A stretch of DNA of 8,498 nt, taken from Acidimicrobiaceae bacterium (GTDB taxonomy: Bacteria; Actinomycetota; Acidimicrobiia; Acidimicrobiales; RAAP-2). Positions 1 through 5,899 of this stretch are shown here, one piece after another. How positions within the stretch are numbered: position 1 is the stretch's first letter; every line of letters begins with the position of its first letter. The stretch is taken from positions 1 to 8,498 of the forward strand of contig PLXU01000101.1 of assembly GCA_003151555.1 (NCBI GenBank). The letters are read 5' to 3'. Under the pieces are notes generated by a model that saw nothing but the letters and a program-made list of their open reading frames with translations, ran no database searches and was not told where the DNA came from. The position numbers and the translations under genes were made by a program.

Positions 1-368
1 ACCCCCTGGGAGCAGAGTCCGTAGGCGACGCTCTGCACCTTGAGCCCGCACCTGGTGGTCGAGCCGACCAACAGGATGTTCTCGTTGGCGCCCGGCTTGA
101 CCTTTTGAATGTGGTGCACCGCTCTCTTGTGCACCAGTGATCCCAAGTAGTAGTAGTCCGCGACCACGCCGCCGACGATCAATACCACCACGAGTCCAAG
201 AGCAACAAGGCTGCGTCGGATCCAGATGAAGCGTCGGCTGTGCGACTTGCGGTGCGAGCCGCGTTTGGTGCGAGTTCTTGCGGCCGGTGCGCTCGTCCCC
301 GCCTCCTGCGCGTTGTCGGCGTTGGTCTGGGCGGACTCTTGACCCTTACCACTCTTGTCCCGGGCCAT
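1..368 (-). CDS. LytR-CpsA-Psr (LCP) family protein, N-terminal part
   Basis: The gene starts at ATG 368 and runs off the left edge; 122 codons are visible. LCP proteins are membrane-anchored, extracytoplasmic phosphotransferases that attach teichoic-acid-like or arabinogalactan-type polymers to peptidoglycan. Seen here: a hydrophilic, basic cytoplasmic tail (residues 1-52, Arg/Lys/His-rich from 31), one membrane segment (about 53-70, SLVALGLVVVLIVGGVVA), a linker, then NILLVGSTTRC (97-107), which matches the first beta-strand and Gly-Ser-Thr motif that opens the LCP catalytic domain. The later Cys119 in LCSQG is also usual in actinobacterial members. The catalytic Asp/Arg motifs lie beyond the window and cannot be checked. 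The gap to the GNAT stop is 21 bp on the same strand, so co-transcription is likely. No clear Shine-Dalgarno precedes the ATG, which suggests coupling to the upstream gene. Confidence 0.85.
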   Translation of the reverse strand, partial: MARDKSGKGQESAQTNADNAQEAGTSAPAARTRTKRGSHRKSHSRRFIWIRRSLVALGLVVVLIVGGVVADYYYLGSLVHKRAVHHIQKVKPGANENILLVGSTTRCGLKVQSVAYGLCSQG

Positions 369-389
369 CGAAAAATTCTAGCGGCTGCC

Positions 390-998
390 TTACTTTGCCA
401 CCGTAGACAATCCGTCTCGGGCCGCGTTCCACGATGACCGATCAATCTCCCAAACGGACTGGGAACCGGTGTGGCCCGCGGCAACTTTTTCGCGTTCCAC
501 GTCGCCCAGGAACGCGAAACCCAACTTTCTCGGTACCGCCGCGCTCGCGACATTGGCCGAGTCCATGCCGATACGAATCCGCGTCACGTGCTGCATCGAC
601 GCGAAGCCGGCCTCCACGAGTGCCGACGCAGCCGCCGTGGCGTAACCACGTTTAGTGCGGTCCGAGCGAACCCAATAGCCAATCTCCAGACCCTCGCGGT
701 CGCGCTCGGAAATTTTCCGGAGCCCGGCACTGCCGACCAGTTCCCCCGATCGGCGCTCGAAGAGTGCGTAGCCCCACCTCTCGTCGCCATCAAACGCCAC
801 CTCGTCCTCTCGCAAGAATTTGAGGATATCTTCTCGAAGCGGCATGTCCTGACACCACGCCATCCACCGATGAAGCTCGCGGTAACTGAGCGCGACCGCC
901 TTCATGACGTCATCGAGGAAGGATGGCCGCGAGCGTCGAAGTTCGATGTCACCGCCAATGAGTTGTTCGGGCAAAAGCGCCATTCCGTAGTATTTCAT
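390..998 (-). CDS. GNAT-family N-acetyltransferase (RimJ/RimL-like)
   Basis: A 202-residue cytosolic protein with the layout of the RimJ/RimL branch of GNAT enzymes, which transfer acetyl from acetyl-CoA to an amine such as a protein N-terminus or small molecule. Seen: an N-terminal strand with IELRRSRPSFLDDV (18-31), a central strand pair around GELVGSAGLRKI (85-96), a long strand EIGYWV (105-110), the acetyl-CoA pyrophosphate loop RGYATAA (117-123) followed by helix SALVEAGF, and motif B with Asn149, Ser152 and KLGF (158-161). Its length is usual for the family. The substrate cannot be told from sequence. A second in-frame ATG at codon 6 (position 983) is an equally plausible start, because many relatives begin just before the LPEQLIGG-type segment, and neither site has a strong Shine-Dalgarno. 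It lies between the secreted 600-residue protein (44 bp upstream) and the LCP gene (21 bp downstream). Confidence 0.88.
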   Translation of the reverse strand: MKYYGMALLPEQLIGGDIELRRSRPSFLDDVMKAVALSYRELHRWMAWCQDMPLREDILKFLREDEVAFDGDERWGYALFERRSGELVGSAGLRKISERDREGLEIGYWVRSDRTKRGYATAAASALVEAGFASMQHVTRIRIGMDSANVASAAVPRKLGFAFLGDVEREKVAAGHTGSQSVWEIDRSSWNAARDGLSTVAK

Positions 999-1042
999 GA
1001 GCGATTCGACGAAAACCGCCCGGTCGAGACCGACGAGCTAGC

Positions 1043-2845
1043 TCAGTTGTTCGTGCACTTGGGTGAGGAGGTCGCCGTGATCACGAAACCGGGCGAAAGC
1101 GTCCCGTTGATGGCGACGCCCGACGGCGTGCCGACCCACGCGGTGCCGATAACCGCCTCCACCTCGTAATACTGCGTCACGGCTGTGGTGTACGTGATCG
1201 TCGGCGTCGTACCCGAAAAAACCGGAGCCGGAGAAACGGCGGAATAGGGCCCGGCGGCGCTCGAAGCCTGTTCAATGATGTACGACGTCGCCTGCGCCAC
1301 GCCGGTCCAGGCAAGGTCCACCTGTTCGCTCGTGGTGGAGTCGCACATGTAGTTGAAAGTGGCCCCGCCCTGCACGGACGAAACCGGTCCCGGCCCGGCA
1401 CCGGAGGCGGCCTCCCCCAACGGATTTGGCGATGAGAGGGCCCAGTTGCTCCCCAAGCCCGGTGGGCCCGCGACCACAATCGTCTCGCTACCCGACGTGG
1501 GCGACACGGAAGCGCCGTCCACCGAGGTCAGCAGTGAGTAGGTCGAGTTGGTGTAGGTAGCGGCTAAACCATTGACGACGGCGAAGGTGAGCACCGTCGC
1601 GGTGGAGACGGCGAGGCTGCACGTGTTGGATCCATTGTTGGCGAGAAACACGGTCACGGTATTGGACATAGTCGGATCGGACGCGACGGCCGTGCAGTTC
1701 ACGGGGAACGTTGAGGGCGTTTGCAGGACCACGCTCGGGTTGACGGAGCTAGTGGTGAAGCCCGTGGGAAAGGCGGCCTCGATGTAGTCGCCGGCGGCCA
1801 GGGCACCGGCGCTGGAGGTAGAAAACTTCACGGTCCACGTCGACGCGGTGTTGGCGACCAGTGAGGTGGGAGCGGTTGACGTGAAGGAAGTCAGAGTGAC
1901 CTTCGTCGGCGCAGTGAGCGTTATGGCGGTTCCCGACGCGCCGGTGGCCGAGGTGTCCAGAGTCGTGGACACCGTCATGTTGGAGAAGCCGTCTCCCGTG
2001 CCGTTGACCACCGCGACGCTCAACGTGGCCGCCGTCAGAGCGCCGAGCGCGCACGTGTTGGCGCCGTTGTTCGCGAGCGTGATGTCGATGACGTTGCCCA
2101 TGGAGGGGTCCGTATCAGTTTCGGTGCAGCCGCTGGCGAAGCTCGCCGGCGATTCGAGCACCACGGTCGGCGCAGTGGTGATCGTGCTGAAAGAAGAAGC
2201 GAAAGAAATCTCGATGATGTCACCAGCCCCGAGCGCCCCGGTCGACGACGTGGTGAATCCCCACACCCACGTCGACGCGGCGTCCTTCACCTTTGACGTG
2301 GGCGTCACGTTGACCGCGGTGACCGACGTGGCGGTGATCTTCGCGCTGGCCGCGGGATTGACGGCGGTCGTGTCGGCCGAGGTCGCCACCGAGAAATTCG
2401 ATCCCCCGTAGGTGGCGGACGCGCCGTTGACGACACCAATGCTGAGCGTGGCCGCCGTATTGATCGCGAGCGCGCAGGTGCCGGTCTTGGTGGTGAGGTT
2501 GATGGTGACCACGTTCTGCTCATTGGCGTCAACGCCGGTCGCTGTGCAATCGGCCAGAAAGGCGCTGGGGGTTTTCAGTGTCACGACCGGCGCGGTGGAA
2601 CTCGTCGTGAAGCCCGACGGGAAGGTGACCGTGATGGAACTGCCCGCTCCTAGCGATCCCGACGACGACGGCGTCAGTCCAATCGTCCAGGTGGAGGCGG
2701 TGTTGGCCACCAACGACGAAGGAGCGGGGGTAGTGAAGGTCACCGTTGAGAGTGCCGACGCACCGGCGTCAACCACGCTCGAGAGCGTCATCAAGAACAG
2801 CGTCGTCAACAAGACTCTCTTGAGGGTACGGAACTTGTTACGCAC
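1043..2845 (-). CDS. Secreted three-repeat Cys-pair protein with FN3-like C-terminus
   Basis: A 600-residue exported protein that I do not recognise as a named family. It starts at GTG 2845, 17 bp after the stop of the upstream gene, with only a weak ribosome site (TGGA), so translational coupling is likely. A signal peptide is clear: basic RNKFRTLKR, a hydrophobic core (11-25) and a cleavage region near DAGASA (27-31). Three tandem beta-rich repeats follow (about 33-172, 173-316, 317-460). They share STW[TV], GALGAGDxI, a VxLxxPxxF segment and [LS]xAVVNG. Each carries one cysteine pair: C100/C124, C240/C265, C384/C409. The C-terminal part (about 505-582) resembles a fibronectin type III domain, with VDLAWTGVAQATSYIIEQA, then GPYSAV and YYEVEAVIG. 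The last two cysteines, C501 and C597, bracket it. Repeated Thr/Ser/Ala-rich Ig-like folds fit an adhesin, surface-layer or matrix component, but that role is inferred. No LPxTG anchor or C-terminal membrane segment is present, so release or non-covalent attachment is expected. Confidence 0.85.
   Translation of the reverse strand: MRNKFRTLKRVLLTTLFLMTLSSVVDAGASALSTVTFTTPAPSSLVANTASTWTIGLTPSSSGSLGAGSSITVTFPSGFTTSSTAPVVTLKTPSAFLADCTATGVDANEQNVVTINLTTKTGTCALAINTAATLSIGVVNGASATYGGSNFSVATSADTTAVNPAASAKITATSVTAVNVTPTSKVKDAASTWVWGFTTSSTGALGAGDIIEISFASSFSTITTAPTVVLESPASFASGCTETDTDPSMGNVIDITLANNGANTCALGALTAATLSVAVVNGTGDGFSNMTVSTTLDTSATGASGTAITLTAPTKVTLTSFTSTAPTSLVANTASTWTVKFSTSSAGALAAGDYIEAAFPTGFTTSSVNPSVVLQTPSTFPVNCTAVASDPTMSNTVTVFLANNGSNTCSLAVSTATVLTFAVVNGLAATYTNSTYSLLTSVDGASVSPTSGSETIVVAGPPGLGSNWALSSPNPLGEAASGAGPGPVSSVQGGATFNYMCDSTTSEQVDLAWTGVAQATSYIIEQASSAAGPYSAVSPAPVFSGTTPTITYTTAVTQYYEVEAVIGTAWVGTPSGVAINGTLSPGFVITATSSPKCTNN
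1100..1333 (-). other. Fibronectin type III-like domain (residues ~505-582)
   Basis: The segment shows the spacing usual for bacterial FN3 modules: a hydrophobic B strand ending in L-x-W (VDLAWTGV), a Tyr in the C strand (SYIIEQA), a GPYSAV turn, then YYEVEAVIG with the paired Tyr/Val pattern of strand F. Such domains act as spacers or carbohydrate-binding and adhesion modules in secreted proteins. The assignment is by pattern only. Confidence 0.6.
1466..2749 (-). repeat. Three tandem ~140-residue protein repeats within the 600-residue protein
   Basis: Approximate units are 2330-2749, 1898-2329 and 1466-1897. The anchors used were STWT/STWV at residues 51, 191 and 335 (spacing 140 and 144) and the first cysteine of each unit at 100, 240 and 384 (same spacing). 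Units 1 and 3 share LVANTASTWT exactly, while unit 2 has KVKDAASTWV at that place. Units 2 and 3 share LANNG[AS]NTC before the second cysteine. Divergence between units suggests an old internal duplication. Confidence 0.8.
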
Positions 2846-2862
2846 GACTGTCCATCGTGGTG

Positions 2863-3543
2863 TTAGCTGGTCCAGGTGTCAGTAGTAGGCGAGGTCGTAG
2901 CCGTGGCCGCGCCGCCGGTGGCGACGATGCCGGTGAGTGACGGCATCGAGAAATAGGCGGCCTCGCAGGCGGCGGGAGCGGCCGCTGTCATGGAGGCGTC
3001 GTTAGTCATGGTCACGGTGAGGGTGGCACTGGCGCCGACCGTGAGCGCGGTCGTGAGCGTGTGCACGCTGCCGCTCGTCGCGGTGGCGTAATTCCAGATG
3101 ACGTTGCTCGCCGAGGCGGAACAGCCACCGATGGCGCCCGTGAGAGCCGCCGCGCTGTAGCCGGTGGCGTACGTGGAGTTGGTGGGCAGATCCACGCCCG
3201 TGACCGTGACGGGAAAAACGTTGGGATTGGTGATGGTCAGCACCACGTCTCCGTTGGCGCCCGGATAAAGCAGGTTCGTCGCCGAGGGAGATGAAACCGC
3301 CGCCACGCTCAGATTGGTGACCGCGGCGGCTTGCCCTTCCGCTGAGGAGCCGGCGTTCAGTCCCACCACCCAGTTAGTGACACCGTAGGCTGTACCGCCC
3401 GCCAAGGCCATGCCCACGAGCCCGGAACCCACTTTCGTGGTCATCGAACTCCGAGATGCGTGACGACGGGGTGCCGCGTGTTTACCTTTCGTGTTGTAAC
3501 GCGATTGATTGCGAGACTGGGGGTAGAACGGACCCCGCGGCAT
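2863..3543 (-). CDS. Secreted TasA/camelysin-like protein, paralogue 1
   Basis: An exported beta-rich protein of unassigned function; its last 190 residues align without gaps with the neighbouring 4634-5365 gene at about 69% identity (hand count). Seen, numbered from ATG 3543: a basic cytoplasmic tail (1-35, GKHAAPRRHASR), a hydrophobic signal or anchor segment (about 37-62, GLVGMALAGGTAYGVTNWVV), then LLYPGANGDVVLTITNPN and FPVTVTGVDLP, a beta-sandwich signature. Two cysteines, C141 and C193, are conserved in the paralogue and could form a disulfide. The protein ends in WTS. The hydrophobic segment followed by an L-x-PG-x-x-x-D strand and an N-P-N strand resembles TasA-type fibre subunits, but this is inference. 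The start is uncertain. ATG 3444 has GGAG four bases upstream (193 residues) but drops the basic tail. ATG 3543 (226 residues) keeps it. The frame stays open to ATG 3948 (361 residues). The stop is 17 bp before the 600-residue gene, so the two form an operon. Confidence 0.78.
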   Translation of the reverse strand: MPRGPFYPQSRNQSRYNTKGKHAAPRRHASRSSMTTKVGSGLVGMALAGGTAYGVTNWVVGLNAGSSAEGQAAAVTNLSVAAVSSPSATNLLYPGANGDVVLTITNPNVFPVTVTGVDLPTNSTYATGYSAAALTGAIGGCSASASNVIWNYATATSGSVHTLTTALTVGASATLTVTMTNDASMTAAAPAACEAAYFSMPSLTGIVATGGAATATTSPTTDTWTS

Positions 3544-3948
3544 GGCTGCCAAGTAGTCAGGCTGGGTTCTCAGTCTTAATGACGCGTGCGCAAAAGAATG
3601 TCGGATCTGTCCGGGCAGCTCTACTTCGCCGCACGAGCGACAGAGCGCGGCGCCGATGGGCGCGCGCGAATTCGAGACGACGGACGACAGTGGAATCGAT
3701 GTTGTGCAAACCTGGACCAATACGTTCGTAGCGATATGGCTCGCCAGAAACTGGCGGAATCCCCCTGTCACTTCCACTTCCAAGCCATCTCGGAGCGGCG
3801 CGCCGGCGCCTAACATGCGCGGGAGCGCTTTGAAGAGTGAAAAGAGATTCGCGACGGAATCGGGAGAATCGGTTGGCGATAAATCGAACGCGAAGGAGCC
3901 CTGTGCGAACGCGACCTTTATCACCCTTCGGCGGTTGCCCTTGCCCAT
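3544..3948 (-). other. In-frame open extension upstream of paralogue 1
   Basis: The reading frame of the 2863-3543 gene stays open for 135 further codons to ATG 3948, with a stop 33 bp before that ATG. A hand count of its first 80 codons gave G/C at 49 first, 36 second and 55 third positions, which is the coding pattern of a GC-rich genome. The predicted peptide has no hydrophobic signal and three cysteines (one alone, two as CRSC). GGGAG lies 12 bases before the ATG, rather far. It may be a genuine N-terminal cytoplasmic domain, a decayed gene, or chance. The paralogue has nothing matching it, so I do not include it in the main call. Confidence 0.35.
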
Positions 3949-4299
3949 CGATCGAACGCGCTCCCAAAATAGATATTCTCAGGCACTATCCAATACGCCT
4001 TTGTCAACTCTTTCGATAACCTGTTACGTCGGTGATCCGTTGATCTTCTCTCTGCCGATTGGCGACACAGGGGGACGGCGCCAATTCATTCAGAGGTCGA
4101 CACAAAATCGTCGTTTCTAACTTTCGCTTAAATGTGGATGGTTTCGGCAAAAGGAAAACTGCCCAGTGCTGGAAAATATCACCATGGAATCTCGAGGAAG
4201 TTGGCTTCGTGGGCGATTTCGAAGAAGTGGGAAATCCTGAGATATAAGGCTTTAAGGTCCCTTATTGGCGGTAACTGGATGCACGCTCATTGAATGCTC

Positions 4300-4385
4300 G
4301 AGGGTGCAGTGACACAATCCGCCTACGGTAGTTCTCCACCATTTCCACCCACTTCCAGCACCGTCTATACGGGTCATGCACCCTC
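4300..4385. other. Potential structured element closed by a 13-bp helix
   Basis: GAGGGTGCA plus TGAC (4300-4313, one bulged G at 4309) is fully complementary to GTCATGCACCCTC (4373-4385). The enclosed 59 bases also contain the complementary pair ACGGT (4325-4329) and ACCGT (4360-4364). Nothing codes here. It could be a small structured RNA or a DNA cruciform; strand is unknown. Confidence 0.3.
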
Positions 4386-4524
4386 AGCAGGTGTCGTAAA
4401 TATGCTACTTCCGGTCGATTAACGCGCCCGTGTGGAATCGTAAGCGGGCCGCTCCAACCGGACCACGTCTCACATTACGATCGCATCCCCGAAGCTTGAG
4501 GTGGTCGACGATCACCACTGTAAA

Positions 4525-4561
4525 CCACCAATCGCCACCACTAAGTGGTGGCGATTGGTGG
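4525..4561 (-). terminator. Perfect 18-bp inverted repeat, likely terminator of paralogue 2
   Basis: CCACCAATCGCCACCACT (4525-4542) and its exact complement (4544-4561) flank one central A. It begins 72 bp past the stop of the 4634-5365 gene. Read in that gene's direction, the stem is followed by TTTACAG, a short T run. The strong stem and position favour a Rho-independent-type terminator; a protein-binding palindrome is the alternative. Confidence 0.55.
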
Positions 4562-4633
4562 CGTATCCCTGGGGGGACGATCCGTAGTGACGCGACTCGG
4601 CTACATCAGTCGGTCATCAATTGTGATAGCTGT

Positions 4634-5365
4634 TTAGCTGGTCCATGCGTCGGTGGCGGGTCCGGTCGTGGCAGTCGCGGCACCACCAGTCGCCGCGACG
4701 CCGATGAGTGACGGCATCGAAAAGTAAGTGCCTTCACACGCGACCGGTGTTGCGGCGGTCATCGACGCATCATTGGTAAACGTCACGACCAGGGATCCGC
4801 TTGCCGCCACCGTGAGCGCGGTGGTCAACGCGTGCGCGCTGCCCGACGTACCGGTGGCGTAGTTCCAAAGAACGTCACTCGTCACGGACGTGCAGCCAGC
4901 CTGAGCAGTACCCAGATTGGAGGCAGTGAAGCCGGCCGCGTACGTGGTATTGGTCGGAAGGTTGACGCCGGTGACCGTCACGGGAAAGGTGTTGGGGTTG
5001 GTGATGGTAGCCACCACGTCGCCGTTGTTTCCCGGGAACAGTTGATTCGTCGCCGCCGGCGAAGCCACTGCGGTGATGGTCAAGTTGCTCACCGTTGCAG
5101 ACTGAGCTTCTCCCGAGGAGCCAGCGCCGAGCGCGACCACCCAGTTGGTGACACCGAAGGCGGCGCCCCCAACCAGGGCCATGCCGACGATTCCCGACAC
5201 AATTTTGAACGGAAGTGACTTCCGTCCACCGCGCGAGAAAAGCCTTGAGGAGAGCCCTGAGGAAGAAGCGTCTGGCTTGGCCGCCGTTGCCGACTGTGTC
5301 GGTTGACTGGCCGCTGCATCTGGTTTACTCGTCCTCAAGGTTCGGTTTGTGCGAGTGAATGACAT
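4634..5365 (-). CDS. Secreted TasA/camelysin-like protein, paralogue 2
   Basis: A 243-residue exported protein of unassigned function, paralogous to the 2863-3543 product. It has a long hydrophilic Ser/Ala/Lys-rich N-terminal tail (1-53) ending in a basic stretch (SRGGRKS), then a hydrophobic segment (about 55-80, IVSGIVGMALVGGAAFGVTN), then a Thr/Val/Ala-rich beta domain. Marked motifs are LFPGNNGDVVATITNPN (109-125), FPVTVTGVNLP (127-137), LWNYATGTSGSAH (166-178), TNDASM (197-202) and a WTS C-terminus. Cysteines 158 and 210 match those of the paralogue. The layout of hydrophobic leader, L-x-PG-x-x-x-D and an adjacent N-P-N strand recalls Bacillus TasA, a fibre subunit processed by the SipW signal peptidase. 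This is a resemblance, not proof, and no SipW-like gene is in the window. Start ATG 5365 has AGG six bases upstream and is the only reasonable choice. It appears monocistronic, with a long leader upstream and a hairpin downstream. Confidence 0.82.
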   Translation of the reverse strand: MSFTRTNRTLRTSKPDAAASQPTQSATAAKPDASSSGLSSRLFSRGGRKSLPFKIVSGIVGMALVGGAAFGVTNWVVALGAGSSGEAQSATVSNLTITAVASPAATNQLFPGNNGDVVATITNPNTFPVTVTGVNLPTNTTYAAGFTASNLGTAQAGCTSVTSDVLWNYATGTSGSAHALTTALTVAASGSLVVTFTNDASMTAATPVACEGTYFSMPSLIGVAATGGAATATTGPATDAWTS

Positions 5366-5408
5366 TGGTGCCTGCTTTCTTCTTTCTGTTGGCTATCGCT
5401 TGGCACAC

Positions 5409-5421
5409 AACGACAGTCGTT
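5409..5421. promoter_or_regulatory. 13-bp palindrome AACGACAGTCGTT before paralogue 2
   Basis: Perfect 6-bp arms around a single central base, with its near end 43 bp upstream of the start codon at 5365. Size and placement fit a dimeric repressor operator or a small leader hairpin. No known regulator motif is recognised. Confidence 0.35.
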
Positions 5422-5432
5422 TTGCAGAGATC

Positions 5433-5536
5433 CACTCCTGGTACTTGCCGGAGTGACTGCTAGAAGAATGCCCTTGCATGTGATTTCAGAAAGCAATTTT
5501 TGCTAAATAGAAACTCTGGGCTGTCTTAGCAGTCAC
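5433..5536 (-). promoter_or_regulatory. Candidate structured RNA leader with alternative helices
   Basis: In the gene's direction, GTGACTGCTA (5536-5527) pairs perfectly with TAGCAGTCAC (5462-5453), enclosing a small AGCAA/TTGCT hairpin. Three bases of the second arm (5453-5455) also belong to CACTCC (5455-5450), which pairs with GGAGTG (5438-5433). The two helices therefore compete. That layout is seen in attenuators and riboswitches, but no known class is recognised. Confidence 0.3.
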
Positions 5537-5808
5537 AACTCTGAGCCAATTAATAGGGCCGCCGTGTCGCGACGAAAGTAGGAAATCGCCCAAAACTGCG
5601 ATTATCTTCAATATTCTGTTGCCTTTTCACGTTGCGGGAGCTCATTCGATTCGGCGAGTGAATAAGTGCAAATATTCGACCGACCGCGGCGCCTCGAATC
5701 AGACTTTGGAGCCGCGGATTTGGAGAACATTGACGCCGAATTTGGTCGAGACGGAGGGAGGTGGCGCGTCGTCGGGGCTGCCATTGCTCACCACACCGCA
5801 CGCAGAAA

Positions 5809-5862
5809 CTCCATCCAATCCTTCGGGGTATCTGGGCGATACCGACACTGGACTGGATGGAG
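5809..5862 (-). terminator. Hairpin downstream of the DUF5666-repeat gene, likely terminator
   Basis: CTCCATCCAATCC (5809-5821) pairs with GGACTGGATGGAG (5850-5862) with one mismatch. Inside it GGTATC (5827-5832) pairs with GATACC (5838-5843) around a 5-base loop. It begins 37 bp after the stop at 5900. In the gene's direction the stem is followed by TTTCTG. This is similar in design to the hairpin after the 4634-5365 gene. Confidence 0.5.
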
Positions 5863-5899
5863 CTCCTACAGCGTTAGTTACTTCTTGATGAACCGCGTA

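Larger units (their letters stand above)
3949..4633. other. Intergenic region between paralogues, no gene seen
   Basis: About 685 bp without a supported gene; short open frames on either strand have no recognisable product. It is more AT-rich than its flanks in places. It holds a consensus-like TTGACA on the minus strand (4002-4007) without a matching -10 element, an inverted repeat ATAAGG/CCTTAT (4244-4265), a long-range helix at 4300-4385, and the perfect inverted repeat at 4525-4561. The promoter of the paralogue 1 operon should lie in its left part, but I cannot place it. Confidence 0.6.
5366..5899. other. Intergenic region and leader of paralogue 2, no gene seen
   Basis: About 534 bp with no supported gene. 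The left part (5366-5540) is the likely promoter and leader of the minus-strand gene starting at 5365 and contains several inverted repeats. The right end (5809-5862) holds the presumed terminator of the DUF5666-repeat gene. Between them (about 5540-5800) I see no recognisable feature. Confidence 0.6.

Noticed and set aside
471..1169. Plus-strand open frame of 232 codons
   Set aside because: Antisense to the GNAT gene and the end of the 600-residue gene; the translation shows no domain, while the minus strand has clear GNAT motifs.
1848..2885. Two long plus-strand open frames (1848-2411 and 2412-2885)
   Set aside because: They mirror the repeats of the minus-strand 600-residue gene, whose GC-rich third positions keep the opposite strand free of stops.
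4002..4007. TTGACA on the minus strand as a promoter for the paralogue 1 operon
   Set aside because: No acceptable -10 hexamer lies 16-19 bp downstream, so I do not call a promoter.
3656..4120. Plus-strand 154-codon open frame
   Set aside because: No recognisable domain or ribosome site, and it overlaps the better coding-like minus frame.
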